A DNA stretch of 64,000 bases, taken from positions 62,001-126,000 of the forward strand of contig JBOGCH010000020.1 in the NCBI GenBank assembly GCA_051656645.1. The letters run 5' to 3'. Source of the stretch: JBOGCH01 sp051656645 (GTDB lineage Bacteria > Bacteroidota > Bacteroidia > Bacteroidales > Marinifilaceae). Each line of letters opens with the position of its first letter. Positions within the stretch are counted from its first letter, which is position 1. Under the pieces are notes generated by a model. The model worked only from the letters and a program-made list of their open reading frames with translations, was not told the origin of the DNA and made no database searches. The position numbers and the translations under genes are program-made. Of this stretch, positions 52,826-61,797 are shown in pieces.

Positions 52826-53428
52826 TTAAAAAGCGCGATCGCTAACCTGTTTTTTTATTTTTTGACTACCCATCCAAACTACTTCATTGGTTTCAATGTT
52901 AGATAGTTGAAGGTCTACCTGATAATAAACTACCTTATTCTTTTTGTAGCTGTCAATGATAGAGTTAACTGTTCCTTGCAACATAAAATCGGCACCTAGT
53001 TCGCGTCCCCATTTTTTCATGGTTTCGGGTGATACAAAGCCGGATTGTTGGTCCTTACGTTCCACACGTAACTCTTCACGTTGAGCGCCAGCTTGTACAA
53101 CACGCACAGAGCCTGAGTTTATCATGGCACGTTCAATATCCTTGATAAATGTTTCGGTGTTGATGTGCTCATGTGTTTTATTAAGAATTGCTCCAACAAC
53201 TACTACAGGGCGTTTGTTGTCATGGCTTTTTTCATAAATAGGGATCCATTTAGAACTGACAATGTCATTGGCTAACTCGGCCGATACCATACGTGAGTCC
53301 GAATCGTTCCATGCCCCACTAAGGTCTATGGTTGTATTTGTATTTACACGAGTTACTTTACGGCTACCACAACCGGTGAGTAGGCAAGCCGCTAAAATAG
53401 TGATGAGGAAATAGCTTAATTTTTTCAT
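52826..53428 (-). CDS. lpoB: LpoB-type penicillin-binding-protein activator lipoprotein
   Basis: 200 residues. Lipobox LLTGC (C20). The LpoB/TolB-N-like fold is seen in GAWNDSDSRMVSAELANDIV, VVVVGAILNKTHEHINTETFIKDIERA, MKKWGRELGADFMLQGTVNSI and VWMGSQKIKKQV. In E. coli LpoB stimulates PBP1b from the outer membrane. Here it sits between a DUF1460 amidase and a COG3014 lipoprotein, 41 nt after the former. The target PBP is not in the window. Confidence 0.88.
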   Translation of the reverse strand: MKKLSYFLITILAACLLTGCGSRKVTRVNTNTTIDLSGAWNDSDSRMVSAELANDIVSSKWIPIYEKSHDNKRPVVVVGAILNKTHEHINTETFIKDIERAMINSGSVRVVQAGAQREELRVERKDQQSGFVSPETMKKWGRELGADFMLQGTVNSIIDSYKKNKVVYYQVDLQLSNIETNEVVWMGSQKIKKQVSDRAF

Positions 53429-53469
53429 ATCTGTTTCAATTTTAGTTTCTATGATACAATGTTATCAAT

Positions 53470-54312
53470 TTATAACGGACGTGCAATAATTATGCCGCTT
53501 TGATTTTTTACTCCCATTAAATACTCTCTAAGTGGCTGTTGTGTTTCGACAACGGCACCTTTTTCGCTCGATGCGTGGATTAAATAGACTGTTTTTCCTT
53601 TTTTAATGGCTATGCCCAGATGCGAGGTGTCCAGTCCCTTGATGTTGGTGGTGATTAAAATGATGTCTCCATTTTTTATGGAGTTGTAAACATTGTTAAT
53701 AACTTTTTCCTTCGGGATATAAGCAATGGAAGTACTATTAATGTTGTGTTCCATTGCCCTTATGGCGCTGAGGTTTGTACTATCGGTTTTTAGACGAGGG
53801 TATTTTAAGTAATTACGAGACATAAAATCAACCTGAGGTATAAAAGGCAGTAACTCAAGAGAGGGGGTTGCGTTAATAAGCAGGCCGTTTTGTTGCATGG
53901 ATAAAAGCCATGCTGTTGAGTAATGTAGGCGGGAGCTGTAGCCATTTATCTGAGCTTCTTGGTAGCGTATTTTGGTAAGTAAATCCCCAAAAGCATGTTC
54001 AAAATGGTTTAGTGTGTCGGTAAGTACGGATAAGGCTAATACATTATCCACAAATGTTACACAATCCAATTCTTGAGCGTTAATGATAAGTGTTTCCGCT
54101 GTCCCACGGTCTAACACGCCGGCAACGTAAGGTGTGCCCTTAAGGGTTGAGGCAAAATGAATAACACGCTCATTTACGGGAAGCGAATATATACCTTGTG
54201 TAAAAGCAGAAACCCAAAGTCCACGCAGATGTTCCACGTGGCTTTGGGTTGTTGCCTGTGCATATAAACTCCCTGTCAAGGACAAAAGGAGTATAGCCAA
54301 TATTTTATACAT
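53470..54312 (-). CDS. DUF1460 N-acetylmuramoyl-L-alanine amidase-like protein
   Basis: 280 residues with a signal peptide (ends LYAQ). NlpC/P60-like fold of the DUF1460 family; catalytic Cys in AQELDCVTFVDN (C84) and His in LDTSHLGIAI (H231). Expected to cut peptidoglycan peptides or release stem peptides in the periplasm. It starts 2 nt after pheS, so it is on the same transcript, and precedes lpoB. Confidence 0.88.
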   Translation of the reverse strand: MYKILAILLLSLTGSLYAQATTQSHVEHLRGLWVSAFTQGIYSLPVNERVIHFASTLKGTPYVAGVLDRGTAETLIINAQELDCVTFVDNVLALSVLTDTLNHFEHAFGDLLTKIRYQEAQINGYSSRLHYSTAWLLSMQQNGLLINATPSLELLPFIPQVDFMSRNYLKYPRLKTDSTNLSAIRAMEHNINSTSIAYIPKEKVINNVYNSIKNGDIILITTNIKGLDTSHLGIAIKKGKTVYLIHASSEKGAVVETQQPLREYLMGVKNQSGIIIARPL

Positions 54313-54314
54313 AA

Positions 54315-55337
54315 TTAAATGTCTGCAGCAGTAAATTGTTCAAGGAAACGAATATCGTTTTCAAAGAATAAACGTAAATCGCGAATTCCGTATTTTAACA
54401 TTGTAATACGTTCAACACCCATACCAAGTGCAAAACCTGTGTATTTATCAGGATCGATGTTGTTAAGTTTAAGAACGTTTGGATCAACCATTCCGCAACC
54501 TAAAATCTCTAACCAACCTGTTCCTTTACATACGTTACAACCTTCGCCTTTACATAATGAACAAGATACATCCATCTCTGCCGAAGGTTCGGTGAATGGG
54601 AAATATGAAGGACGTAAACGGATTTGTGTATCGACACCGAAAAGTTCCTTAGCAAAATAGGTAAGTGTTTGTTTTAAATCGGCAAAAGATACGTTCTCAT
54701 CCACATATAACGCTTCAATTTGATGGAAAATACAGTGAGCACGTGCTGAAATAGCTTCGTTACGGAATACACGTCCCGGAGTTACAAGGCGTAACGGAAG
54801 GTCGTAAGTTTCCATATCTCGTACCTGTGTTGAAGAGGTATGTGTGTGTAACAAGATATCCGGATTTTTCTCAATAAAGAAAGTATCCTGCATATCGCGA
54901 GCAGGGTGTTCATCCGGGAAGTTAAGTGCTGAGAAGTTGTGCCAATCATCCTCAATCTCCGGTCCCTCACTGATAGTAAAGCCCAGTTTATTAAAGATTG
55001 CAAGGATTTCGTTACGGACAATAGCTAGTGGATGGCGTGAACCTAAGTGAATAGGATCGCCCGGTTTAGTTAAATCGTCAGAAGAGCCTGTAGTTTCTTG
55101 GCTACTAAGGGCATCCTTAAGTTGATTTACTTTATCCATAGCAGCTGTTTTTAATTGATTCAGCGCTTGTCCAATTTCTTTTTTCTGATCGTTAGGAACA
55201 GTTTTAAATCCGTCGAATAAAACGGCAATAGTTCCTTTTTTTGAAAGATGTTTTACACGAAAAGCCTCAACTTCGTCCAATGAAGTGGCATTAAAACCAT
55301 TGATCTCGTCAATAACCTCTTTAATCTTGTCTAACAT
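54315..55337 (-). CDS. pheS: phenylalanyl-tRNA synthetase alpha subunit
   Basis: 340 residues. N-terminal coiled coil, class II core: motif 1 around GFTISEGPEIEDDWHNF, motif 2 (RVFRNEAISARAHCIFHQIE), motif 3 (GFALGMGVERITMLKYGIRDLR). Also shows a CxxC pair (CSLCKGEGCNVC). Charges tRNA-Phe with the beta subunit (pheT), which is not adjacent. The downstream gene runs from 2 nt after its stop. Confidence 0.97.
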   Translation of the reverse strand: MLDKIKEVIDEINGFNATSLDEVEAFRVKHLSKKGTIAVLFDGFKTVPNDQKKEIGQALNQLKTAAMDKVNQLKDALSSQETTGSSDDLTKPGDPIHLGSRHPLAIVRNEILAIFNKLGFTISEGPEIEDDWHNFSALNFPDEHPARDMQDTFFIEKNPDILLHTHTSSTQVRDMETYDLPLRLVTPGRVFRNEAISARAHCIFHQIEALYVDENVSFADLKQTLTYFAKELFGVDTQIRLRPSYFPFTEPSAEMDVSCSLCKGEGCNVCKGTGWLEILGCGMVDPNVLKLNNIDPDKYTGFALGMGVERITMLKYGIRDLRLFFENDIRFLEQFTAADI

Positions 55338-55674
55338 ATCTATGTTGTTTTAAGTCAATGTATACTGTCTGTTACTTAATCCGGCCGACAAGGCAGGGAA
55401 TGTTTGCAAATATATATAAAATAACCGACTTTTTATAAGTAAAATCAATCTCAAAATTCGCGAAGAGAAATGGGGCATTGTGATGTAGTTATTCTATTGT
55501 TTGCAAAAATATAGACTCCGAGTTTATGTTTTAGGGCTAATATTTGAGCTTATACGTTTAATGATGAAATATTTTTTTTCTAGGAAACGAGTGAATAATG
55601 TAAATTTTTATGTTACTTTACGTACATAGTTCGTAGAGGAAATAATTGGATAAGTTTCAATAAAACAGGCTCAT
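55338..55674. other. divergent intergenic region pheS / nfeD
   Basis: 337 bp. TATATTTG on the minus strand (55407-55414) is a likely pheS -7 box, 70 nt upstream of the ATG. On the plus strand TACTTTAC near 55613-55620 is a weak box for nfeD. No leader peptide or attenuator hairpin was seen before pheS. Confidence 0.5.
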
Positions 55675-56157
55675 ATGAACATAGTATTTTTAGTTATTTT
55701 ACTTATTATTGGAGTTGTACTTGTAGTTGCTGCAATATTATATTTGCCGGCTATTACAGTGGCAGGATTTTTTGGCTTGATATGCTTGATGGGAGGAATA
55801 GGGATGTCTTATTTCATGTATGGTATGTGGGCTGGACATTCCGTTACTATTGGCGTAATTTTGCTGATATCAATGGTGTTTTTGTGGTTTATACGAAATA
55901 AAACGTTTAAGCGTATAACCGGAAATAATATGCTAAAGGATGTGGTGGAAGGTGTTGACTCATCAATCCATAAAGGAGATGTGGGAGTAACATTGGGGAA
56001 CTTATCTCCGGTGGGCAAAGTGTTGATAAATGATAAGATTGTTGAAGGTGAGAGCGAGATGGGTTTTATAGGCGAAGATAAACAGGTGATTGTACTAAGA
56101 ATTTTAACAAATAAAGTAATTGTAAAATTAAAAACAGAATTAGATGCAGGAAAGTAG
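55675..56157 (+). CDS. NfeD-like membrane protein
   Basis: 160 residues. Two or three hydrophobic helices in the first 80 residues, then an OB-fold (GDVGVTLGNLSPVGKVLINDKIVEGESEMGFIGEDKQVIV), the NfeD domain. Overlaps floA by 14 nt. NfeD proteins accompany flotillins and are thought to shape membrane microdomains. Confidence 0.9.
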   Translation: MNIVFLVILLIIGVVLVVAAILYLPAITVAGFFGLICLMGGIGMSYFMYGMWAGHSVTIGVILLISMVFLWFIRNKTFKRITGNNMLKDVVEGVDSSIHKGDVGVTLGNLSPVGKVLINDKIVEGESEMGFIGEDKQVIVLRILTNKVIVKLKTELDAGK

Positions 56158-57130
56158 TGTGCTTTTAATAGTGATTTTTGCGGTGATATGTCCGCTAATC
56201 TTATGGATTATCCTATACTTTATTCCGCTTGGATTGTGGTTTCAAGCATTAGTTTCGGATGTTAAAATATCGTTATTACAACTTGTACTTATGCGTTGGC
56301 GTAAAGTTCCTCCGGGAGTAATTGTAAGCGCTATGATTGAAGGTAAAAAAGCAGGGATTGAGTTGTACCGTGACTTACTTGAAGCGCATTATTTGGCTGG
56401 AGGACATGTACAGCAGGTTGTACATGCGCTTGTGTCGGCATCTAAAGCTAATATCGATTTAAGTTTTCAAATAGCAACGGCTGTGGACCTTGCAGGACGT
56501 GATGTGTTTGAGGCTGTGCAAATGAGTGTAAATCCTAAAGTAATAAATACTCCACCTGTAGCAGCGGTTGCTAAAGATGGTATCCAGTTAATTGCTAAAG
56601 CGCGTGTAACCGTTCGTGCTAACATTAATCGTTTGGTTGGTGGAGCCGGAGAGGAAACAATTTTGGCGCGTGTAGGTGAAGGTATTGTATCATCTATCGG
56701 ATCGGCAGAGACGCATAAGACCGTATTGGAAAATCCGGATTTTATTTCGAAAGTGGTACTTAATAAAGGATTAGATTCGGGAACAGCATTTGAGATACTA
56801 TCTATTGATATTGCCGATATCGACGTAGGTAAAAATATTGGAGCCGGATTACAAATTGATCAGGCTTCGGCAGACTTAAAGATTGCACAGGCAAAAGCAG
56901 AGGAACGCCGTGCTATGGCGGTTGCGCGTGAGCAAGAGATGATTGCTTTAGCACAGGAGATGCGTGCAAAAGTAATTGAGGCGGAGACTGAGGTGCCGTT
57001 AGCTATGGCCGAGGCGATGCGTTCGGGCAACATGGGTTTTATGGACTACTATAAAATTAAAAACGTTGAGGCGGATACGCAAATGCGTAATTCGATAGCC
57101 GGACCTGCAACAACAACAGTTGAGGAATAG
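56144..57130 (+). CDS. floA: flotillin-like protein FloA
   Basis: 328 residues. N-terminal membrane helix (VIFAVICPLILWIILYFIP), SPFH-type domain (VPPGVIVSAMIEGKKAG, QIATAVDLAGRDVFEAVQMS), and an alanine/glutamate coiled coil (AKAEERRAMAVAREQE). This is the YqfA/FloA form of Bacteroidota. Acts with NfeD in membrane microdomains. Overlaps nfeD, so they are translationally coupled. Confidence 0.95.
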   Translation: MQESSVLLIVIFAVICPLILWIILYFIPLGLWFQALVSDVKISLLQLVLMRWRKVPPGVIVSAMIEGKKAGIELYRDLLEAHYLAGGHVQQVVHALVSASKANIDLSFQIATAVDLAGRDVFEAVQMSVNPKVINTPPVAAVAKDGIQLIAKARVTVRANINRLVGGAGEETILARVGEGIVSSIGSAETHKTVLENPDFISKVVLNKGLDSGTAFEILSIDIADIDVGKNIGAGLQIDQASADLKIAQAKAEERRAMAVAREQEMIALAQEMRAKVIEAETEVPLAMAEAMRSGNMGFMDYYKIKNVEADTQMRNSIAGPATTTVEE

Positions 57131-57153
57131 AGCTAAGAATGTAAAAAGCATAT

Positions 57154-57200
57154 AAAGAAATATCCCGGTATAAGCAGCGCTTGTACCGGGATATTTCTTT
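57154..57200. terminator. bidirectional terminator floA / ilvA
   Basis: A 17-bp perfect stem (57154-57170 with 57184-57200) extended inward by TAAGC/GCTTG with one G-U pair. A-run and T-run outside. Ends both floA and the ilv operon. Confidence 0.9.
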
Positions 57201-57211
57201 TGGAAAGGTGT

Positions 57212-58471
57212 TTAGCCAATTAAAAACTCAAACAATGTCGGGTTATCGTTAAGATATTGGAATTTGATATTGTGAGCTTCCATTCGAGCAATAAGAGGCT
57301 GAAAGTCCTCCGGAGAGTGAATTTCAATGCCAATTAAAGCAGGTCCTTGCTCCCTATTTGTTTTTTTCTTGTATTCAAAATAGGTAATGTCATCTTCTTT
57401 CCCGAGTACATTGCTAACAAAATTTTGTAGTGCACCCGCGCGTTGCGGAAAGTCCACAACGAAGTAATGTTTTAAGCCTTCAAACAGCAAAGAACGTTCC
57501 TTGATGTCCTCCATGCGGGTAATGTCATTATTACTTCCGCTGACGATACATACTACTTTTTTTCCTGCAATCTCATCGCGATATTGATCTAATGCGGCAA
57601 TACTTAGCGCACCAGCCGGCTCAACGACTATCGCATCACGATTGTATAACTGTAGGATTGTGGAACATACTTTCCCTTCGGGTACGGTACATATTTCGTC
57701 CACTACTTCTTTACATACATTGTAGGTATGATTACCAACGAGTTTTACTGCAGCTCCGTCAACAAACTTGTCAATATGGTCAAGTGCTGCAGGCTTACCC
57801 ATAGCAAAGGCATGTTTCATACCTGCTGCTCCGGCCGGCTCTACACCAATGATTTTTGTTCCAGGACTCATTTGTTTGTAAAAGCTTCCAACTCCTGCCG
57901 CAAGTCCTCCTCCACCAATTGGAATGAAAAGATAATCCACTTTGGTTTTCATGGCATGTATAATTTCCAGACCAACGGTTGCTTGTCCTTCAATAATGCG
58001 TGGATCATCAAATGGTGGGATAAAAGTTTGTCCATTCTTTTCAGCAGCTTGCATGGCTGCACTATTTGCTTCGTCAAATGTATCGCCCACTAAAACAGTC
58101 TCAACATAGGGACCACCGAACATCCGAACCTGATTGATTTTTTGTTTTGGGGTAGTAATTGGCATATAAATAGTGCCATGTATGTTAAGTTTATTACATG
58201 AAAATGCTACACCTTGTGCATGATTTCCGGCACTTGCGCATACAATTCCCGCCTTGGTTTGCTCTTCAGTTAGCGAACGAATTTTATTGTAGGCTCCACG
58301 AATTTTATAGGAGCGTACCATTTGTAAATCCTCACGTTTAAGATAAACCTCTGCACCAGTCTGGTCGGAGAGGTTTAAGTTTTGCATTAATGGAGTAGGA
58401 GAGAGTATCTCGTTTAGTGTATGACCTGCTTTGAGAATGTCTCTCAAAGCAGGGAAATAGTGTGTTGTCAT
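57212..58471 (-). CDS. ilvA: threonine ammonia-lyase (biosynthetic threonine dehydratase)
   Basis: 419 residues from ATG 58471 (58480 is TTG). Converts threonine to 2-oxobutanoate for isoleucine synthesis. PLP lysine K56 in SYKIRGAYNK; SAGNHAQGV; PLP phosphate loop GGGGLAAGV; SGSNND. One C-terminal ACT-like domain (about 325-419, HYFVVDFPQRAGALQNFV) instead of the two of E. coli IlvA, a form common in Bacteroidota. Last gene of the operon, 9 nt after ilvC. Confidence 0.95.
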   Translation of the reverse strand: MTTHYFPALRDILKAGHTLNEILSPTPLMQNLNLSDQTGAEVYLKREDLQMVRSYKIRGAYNKIRSLTEEQTKAGIVCASAGNHAQGVAFSCNKLNIHGTIYMPITTPKQKINQVRMFGGPYVETVLVGDTFDEANSAAMQAAEKNGQTFIPPFDDPRIIEGQATVGLEIIHAMKTKVDYLFIPIGGGGLAAGVGSFYKQMSPGTKIIGVEPAGAAGMKHAFAMGKPAALDHIDKFVDGAAVKLVGNHTYNVCKEVVDEICTVPEGKVCSTILQLYNRDAIVVEPAGALSIAALDQYRDEIAGKKVVCIVSGSNNDITRMEDIKERSLLFEGLKHYFVVDFPQRAGALQNFVSNVLGKEDDITYFEYKKKTNREQGPALIGIEIHSPEDFQPLIARMEAHNIKFQYLNDNPTLFEFLIG

Positions 58472-58480
58472 AGTGTTCAA

Positions 58481-59527
58481 TTAGTTATTTTCCGGTCTTA
58501 GCGCGCGGACGGCTGCACCCGCTTGCCACATTTCCGATTGACGAAGCTCTGCTAATTCGGCTTCTAATTTAGTGCGGTAGTCTGGTTGGCTGTTTGAGTC
58601 AATTGAGCGTTGTGCTTCATTACCAACTGCTACTTCGCTATATAATTTTTCAAATACCGGACGGTTAGCATCGCGGAATTCTTTCCACCAGTCTAACGCA
58701 CCGCGTTGTGCTGTTGTTGAGCAGTTTGCATACATCCAATCCATACCGTTTTCAGAAACTAACGGCATAAGACTTTGAGTAAGTTCCTCTACAGTTTCAT
58801 TGAAAGCCTCAGATGGAGTGTGTCCGTGAGCACGTAAAGTTTCATATTGAGCTGCAAATAACCCTTGAATAGCACCCATCAATGAACCGCGTTCTCCTGT
58901 AAGGTCAGAGTATACTTCGCGCTCAAATGTAGTTTCAAATAAGTAACCTGCACCAACACCGATACCCATTGCAATGGCACGCTCCCATGCGCGTCCTGTT
59001 GCATCTTGGAAAATTGCGTAACTTGAGTTTAGACCACGTTTCTCAAGGAACATACGGCGTAATGATGTTCCCGATCCTTTAGGGGCAACTAGGATAACAT
59101 CTACATCAGCAGGTGGAATAATTCCTGTACGGTCTTTATAGGTAACGCCAAAACCATGAGAGAAGTAAAGTGCTTTGCCTGGTGTTAAGTATTTTTTCAC
59201 CGTTGGCCACATTGTAATTTGTCCTGCATCAGAAAGTAGGTAAACAATAATGGTTCCGCGCTCTAACGCCTCTTCAATTGGGAATAATGTTTTTCCTTCT
59301 ACCCATCCGTCAGCAACTGCTTTATCCCAGCTAGGACTGTCTTTACGTTGACCTACAATTACGTTGAAACCATTGTCACGTAAGTTTAATGATTGGCCAG
59401 GGCCTTGTACTCCGTAACCGATAATTGCGATAGTTTCGTCTTTTAAAGTTTCTAACGCTTTTGCTAATGGGAATTCTTCACGAGTTACTACTGTTTCTTC
59501 TACTTGTCCGAAGGTAATTTGTGCCAT
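58481..59527 (-). CDS. ilvC: ketol-acid reductoisomerase
   Basis: 348 residues, class I, NADPH-dependent conversion of acetohydroxy acids. Nucleotide loop GYGVQGPGQSLNLRDNGF, FSHGFGVTYKD, and metal-binding SDLTGERGSLMGAIQGLF. Downstream of ilvN by 31 nt. Confidence 0.96.
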   Translation of the reverse strand: MAQITFGQVEETVVTREEFPLAKALETLKDETIAIIGYGVQGPGQSLNLRDNGFNVIVGQRKDSPSWDKAVADGWVEGKTLFPIEEALERGTIIVYLLSDAGQITMWPTVKKYLTPGKALYFSHGFGVTYKDRTGIIPPADVDVILVAPKGSGTSLRRMFLEKRGLNSSYAIFQDATGRAWERAIAMGIGVGAGYLFETTFEREVYSDLTGERGSLMGAIQGLFAAQYETLRAHGHTPSEAFNETVEELTQSLMPLVSENGMDWMYANCSTTAQRGALDWWKEFRDANRPVFEKLYSEVAVGNEAQRSIDSNSQPDYRTKLEAELAELRQSEMWQAGAAVRALRPENN

Positions 59528-59558
59528 AATTTTAATGATTTATTGTTAATAATGTAAG

Positions 59559-60053
59559 TTATAAGATTGTATTTTCTTCTACAGAATTATTCTTTGTAAT
59601 TGCTACTGCGCCTGAGCGAACAAATTGTTGCACTCCGTAAGGCTGGAGCATGTCAAAAAGATTTGCAATTTCCTCTTGATGACCAGTTTTTTCCAAAACC
59701 ATATAGTCTTGTTCAATTTCCAAAATGCGAATATTGTGTTGGCGTATTAATTGTTCCATATTGCTATTGCGCGAAACTTTGTAAAGTGCCAATTCCTGAC
59801 GGATTACCTCTTCTGTTTGGTAATAACAAGCTTTTAAAATATCTATTTTCTTTTCAAGCTGTTTAACTAATTGTTTAACCTTGTCTTGGGTTGTATGTAC
59901 CACTAGTACAAATTTGTGTACACCCTCCACTGCCGACTCGGAAGCAGTGATACTTTCTAGGTTAACATCTCTATAGGTAAACACTGTTGTTATTTGTCCC
60001 ATTAACCCGACCTTGTTCTCGGTATAAACGGTGATTATATATTTATTTTCCAT
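59559..60053 (-). CDS. ilvN: acetolactate synthase small subunit
   Basis: 164 residues. N-terminal ACT domain (YIITVYTENKVGLMGQITTVF, RDVNLESITAS, VHKFVLVVHT) and C-terminal domain (LALYKVSRNSNMEQLIRQHN). Feedback valine-sensing subunit of acetohydroxyacid synthase. 10 nt after ilvB. Confidence 0.95.
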   Translation of the reverse strand: MENKYIITVYTENKVGLMGQITTVFTYRDVNLESITASESAVEGVHKFVLVVHTTQDKVKQLVKQLEKKIDILKACYYQTEEVIRQELALYKVSRNSNMEQLIRQHNIRILEIEQDYMVLEKTGHQEEIANLFDMLQPYGVQQFVRSGAVAITKNNSVEENTIL

Positions 60054-60063
60054 CGTGTTGCTT

Positions 60064-61773
60064 TTATTGTTTTAACATAACCTCATATACAGCATGTCCT
60101 GCAGGAACCATAGGGAATACATTTTCCTCTTGTCGTACCACAACTTCAAGTAAAAATGCACCTTCGGTATTTTGCATTGTCTCAATAGCTTCTGCTAAAT
60201 GTTCCCTAACTTCAACCTTTAAGTAAGGTATTTGGTTTGCCTCAGCTATTAATCCGAAGTTAGGATTGGTCATCTCTGTAAATGAATATCGGCTGTCAAA
60301 GAATAATTCCTGCCATTGGCGTACCATTCCAAGGAAGCTATTATTAAGAAGTATAATCTTAACGCCAACTTTACTTTGAAAAATGGTTCCTAACTCCTGA
60401 AGTGTCATCTGCAATCCGCCGTCTCCAACCATTAGGCAAACATCTCTGTGAGGTGCACCTATTTTAGCACCAATAGCAGCTGGAAGTCCAAATCCCATAG
60501 TACCTAAGCCTCCAGATGTTACAATACTACGTGGACGAGTAAACTGAAAATAGCGAGACGCCATCATTTGTTGTTGTCCAACATCCGTAACTAATACCGC
60601 TTCGTGGTTGTATGCATGCGTAACGGCATTTACAACCTCGCCCATACGTATTGGTCCTTCTTCAGGGTTGATGGCTTGGTTAATAACCTCCTCGAATTCC
60701 TTCTCATGGCATTTGGCAAACTCTTGTTTCCATGCTTCACGCTCCATTGCTTCAACGCGAGCAGTTAGCATTGGTAATGTGTCTTTTACATTTCCTACAA
60801 TAGCCACGTCTGCGGGGATAATTTTATTCACTTCGCTAGGATCAATCTCCATATGAATTATTTTGGCATTCTTTGCAAAGCTTTTTGTGTCGCTTGTTAC
60901 ACGGTCGTCAAAGCGCATACCAACTGCAATAATAAGATCACAATCGGGATTCTTGATGTTTGGTCCATAATTCCCGTGCATTCCTAACATACCAACATAA
61001 TTTGGGTGCGCTGTTGGCAAACCAGATAATCCCAATAGAGTTGCAGCAACCGGTAAATCGGCCTTTTCAATGAACTCGCGGAACTCATCCGTTGCATTTC
61101 CAAGTGTAACTCCCTGTCCAAGTAACACTAAAGGTTTTTGTGCAGTATTAATAAGTTTGGCTGCGTCCTTTATTTTATTTTCTTTTATAGTAGGATTTGG
61201 AGTGTAACTGCGTATAGCTTCCGTAATGGCATAAGTAAAATCGCACATAGAAAGTTGAGCATCCTTTGTAATATCAACAACTACCGGCCCGGGACGTCCA
61301 CTATTAGCAATATAGAAAGCTTTTGAAAGTGCCGGAGCAATATCCTCTGCGCGCTTTACTTGGCAATTCCATTTAGTAACCGGTTGCGTCATTGATACAA
61401 AATTGGTTTCTTGGAATGCATCGCTTCCTAATAGTGTTGAGCTTACTTGACCACTGATAACCACTAAAGGGGTTGAATCCATTAATGCGTCAGCTAATCC
61501 TGTAATTGTATTTGTTGCTCCAGGACCTGATGTAACCACACAAACTCCTGTTTTTCCACTAACACGAGCATATCCTTGTGCTGCGTGTACTGCACCTTGT
61601 TCATGGCGAACAAGAATGTGGTTTATTTGCTCTCTATAATCAAACAATGCATCGTATACCGGCATGATAGTACCTCCGGGATAACCGAAAATGGTATCGA
61701 CACCCTCGTTTATTAGGGATTCGATTACGGCGCGTGAGCCGCTCATTGTATTACTTTCTGCTTGTGTATTCAT
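60064..61773 (-). CDS. ilvB: acetolactate synthase catalytic subunit
   Basis: 569 residues, ThDP- and FAD-dependent. N-terminal pyrimidine domain with GYPGGTIMPVYDAL and RHEQGAVHAAQGYARVSGKTG (catalytic Glu); C-terminal ThDP motif GDGGLQMTLQELGTIFQSKVGVKIILLNN. Makes acetolactate/acetohydroxybutyrate. 24 nt after ilvD. Confidence 0.96.
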   Translation of the reverse strand: MNTQAESNTMSGSRAVIESLINEGVDTIFGYPGGTIMPVYDALFDYREQINHILVRHEQGAVHAAQGYARVSGKTGVCVVTSGPGATNTITGLADALMDSTPLVVISGQVSSTLLGSDAFQETNFVSMTQPVTKWNCQVKRAEDIAPALSKAFYIANSGRPGPVVVDITKDAQLSMCDFTYAITEAIRSYTPNPTIKENKIKDAAKLINTAQKPLVLLGQGVTLGNATDEFREFIEKADLPVAATLLGLSGLPTAHPNYVGMLGMHGNYGPNIKNPDCDLIIAVGMRFDDRVTSDTKSFAKNAKIIHMEIDPSEVNKIIPADVAIVGNVKDTLPMLTARVEAMEREAWKQEFAKCHEKEFEEVINQAINPEEGPIRMGEVVNAVTHAYNHEAVLVTDVGQQQMMASRYFQFTRPRSIVTSGGLGTMGFGLPAAIGAKIGAPHRDVCLMVGDGGLQMTLQELGTIFQSKVGVKIILLNNSFLGMVRQWQELFFDSRYSFTEMTNPNFGLIAEANQIPYLKVEVREHLAEAIETMQNTEGAFLLEVVVRQEENVFPMVPAGHAVYEVMLKQ

Positions 61774-61797
61774 TCTATTATTGTGTTATTGTTAGTG

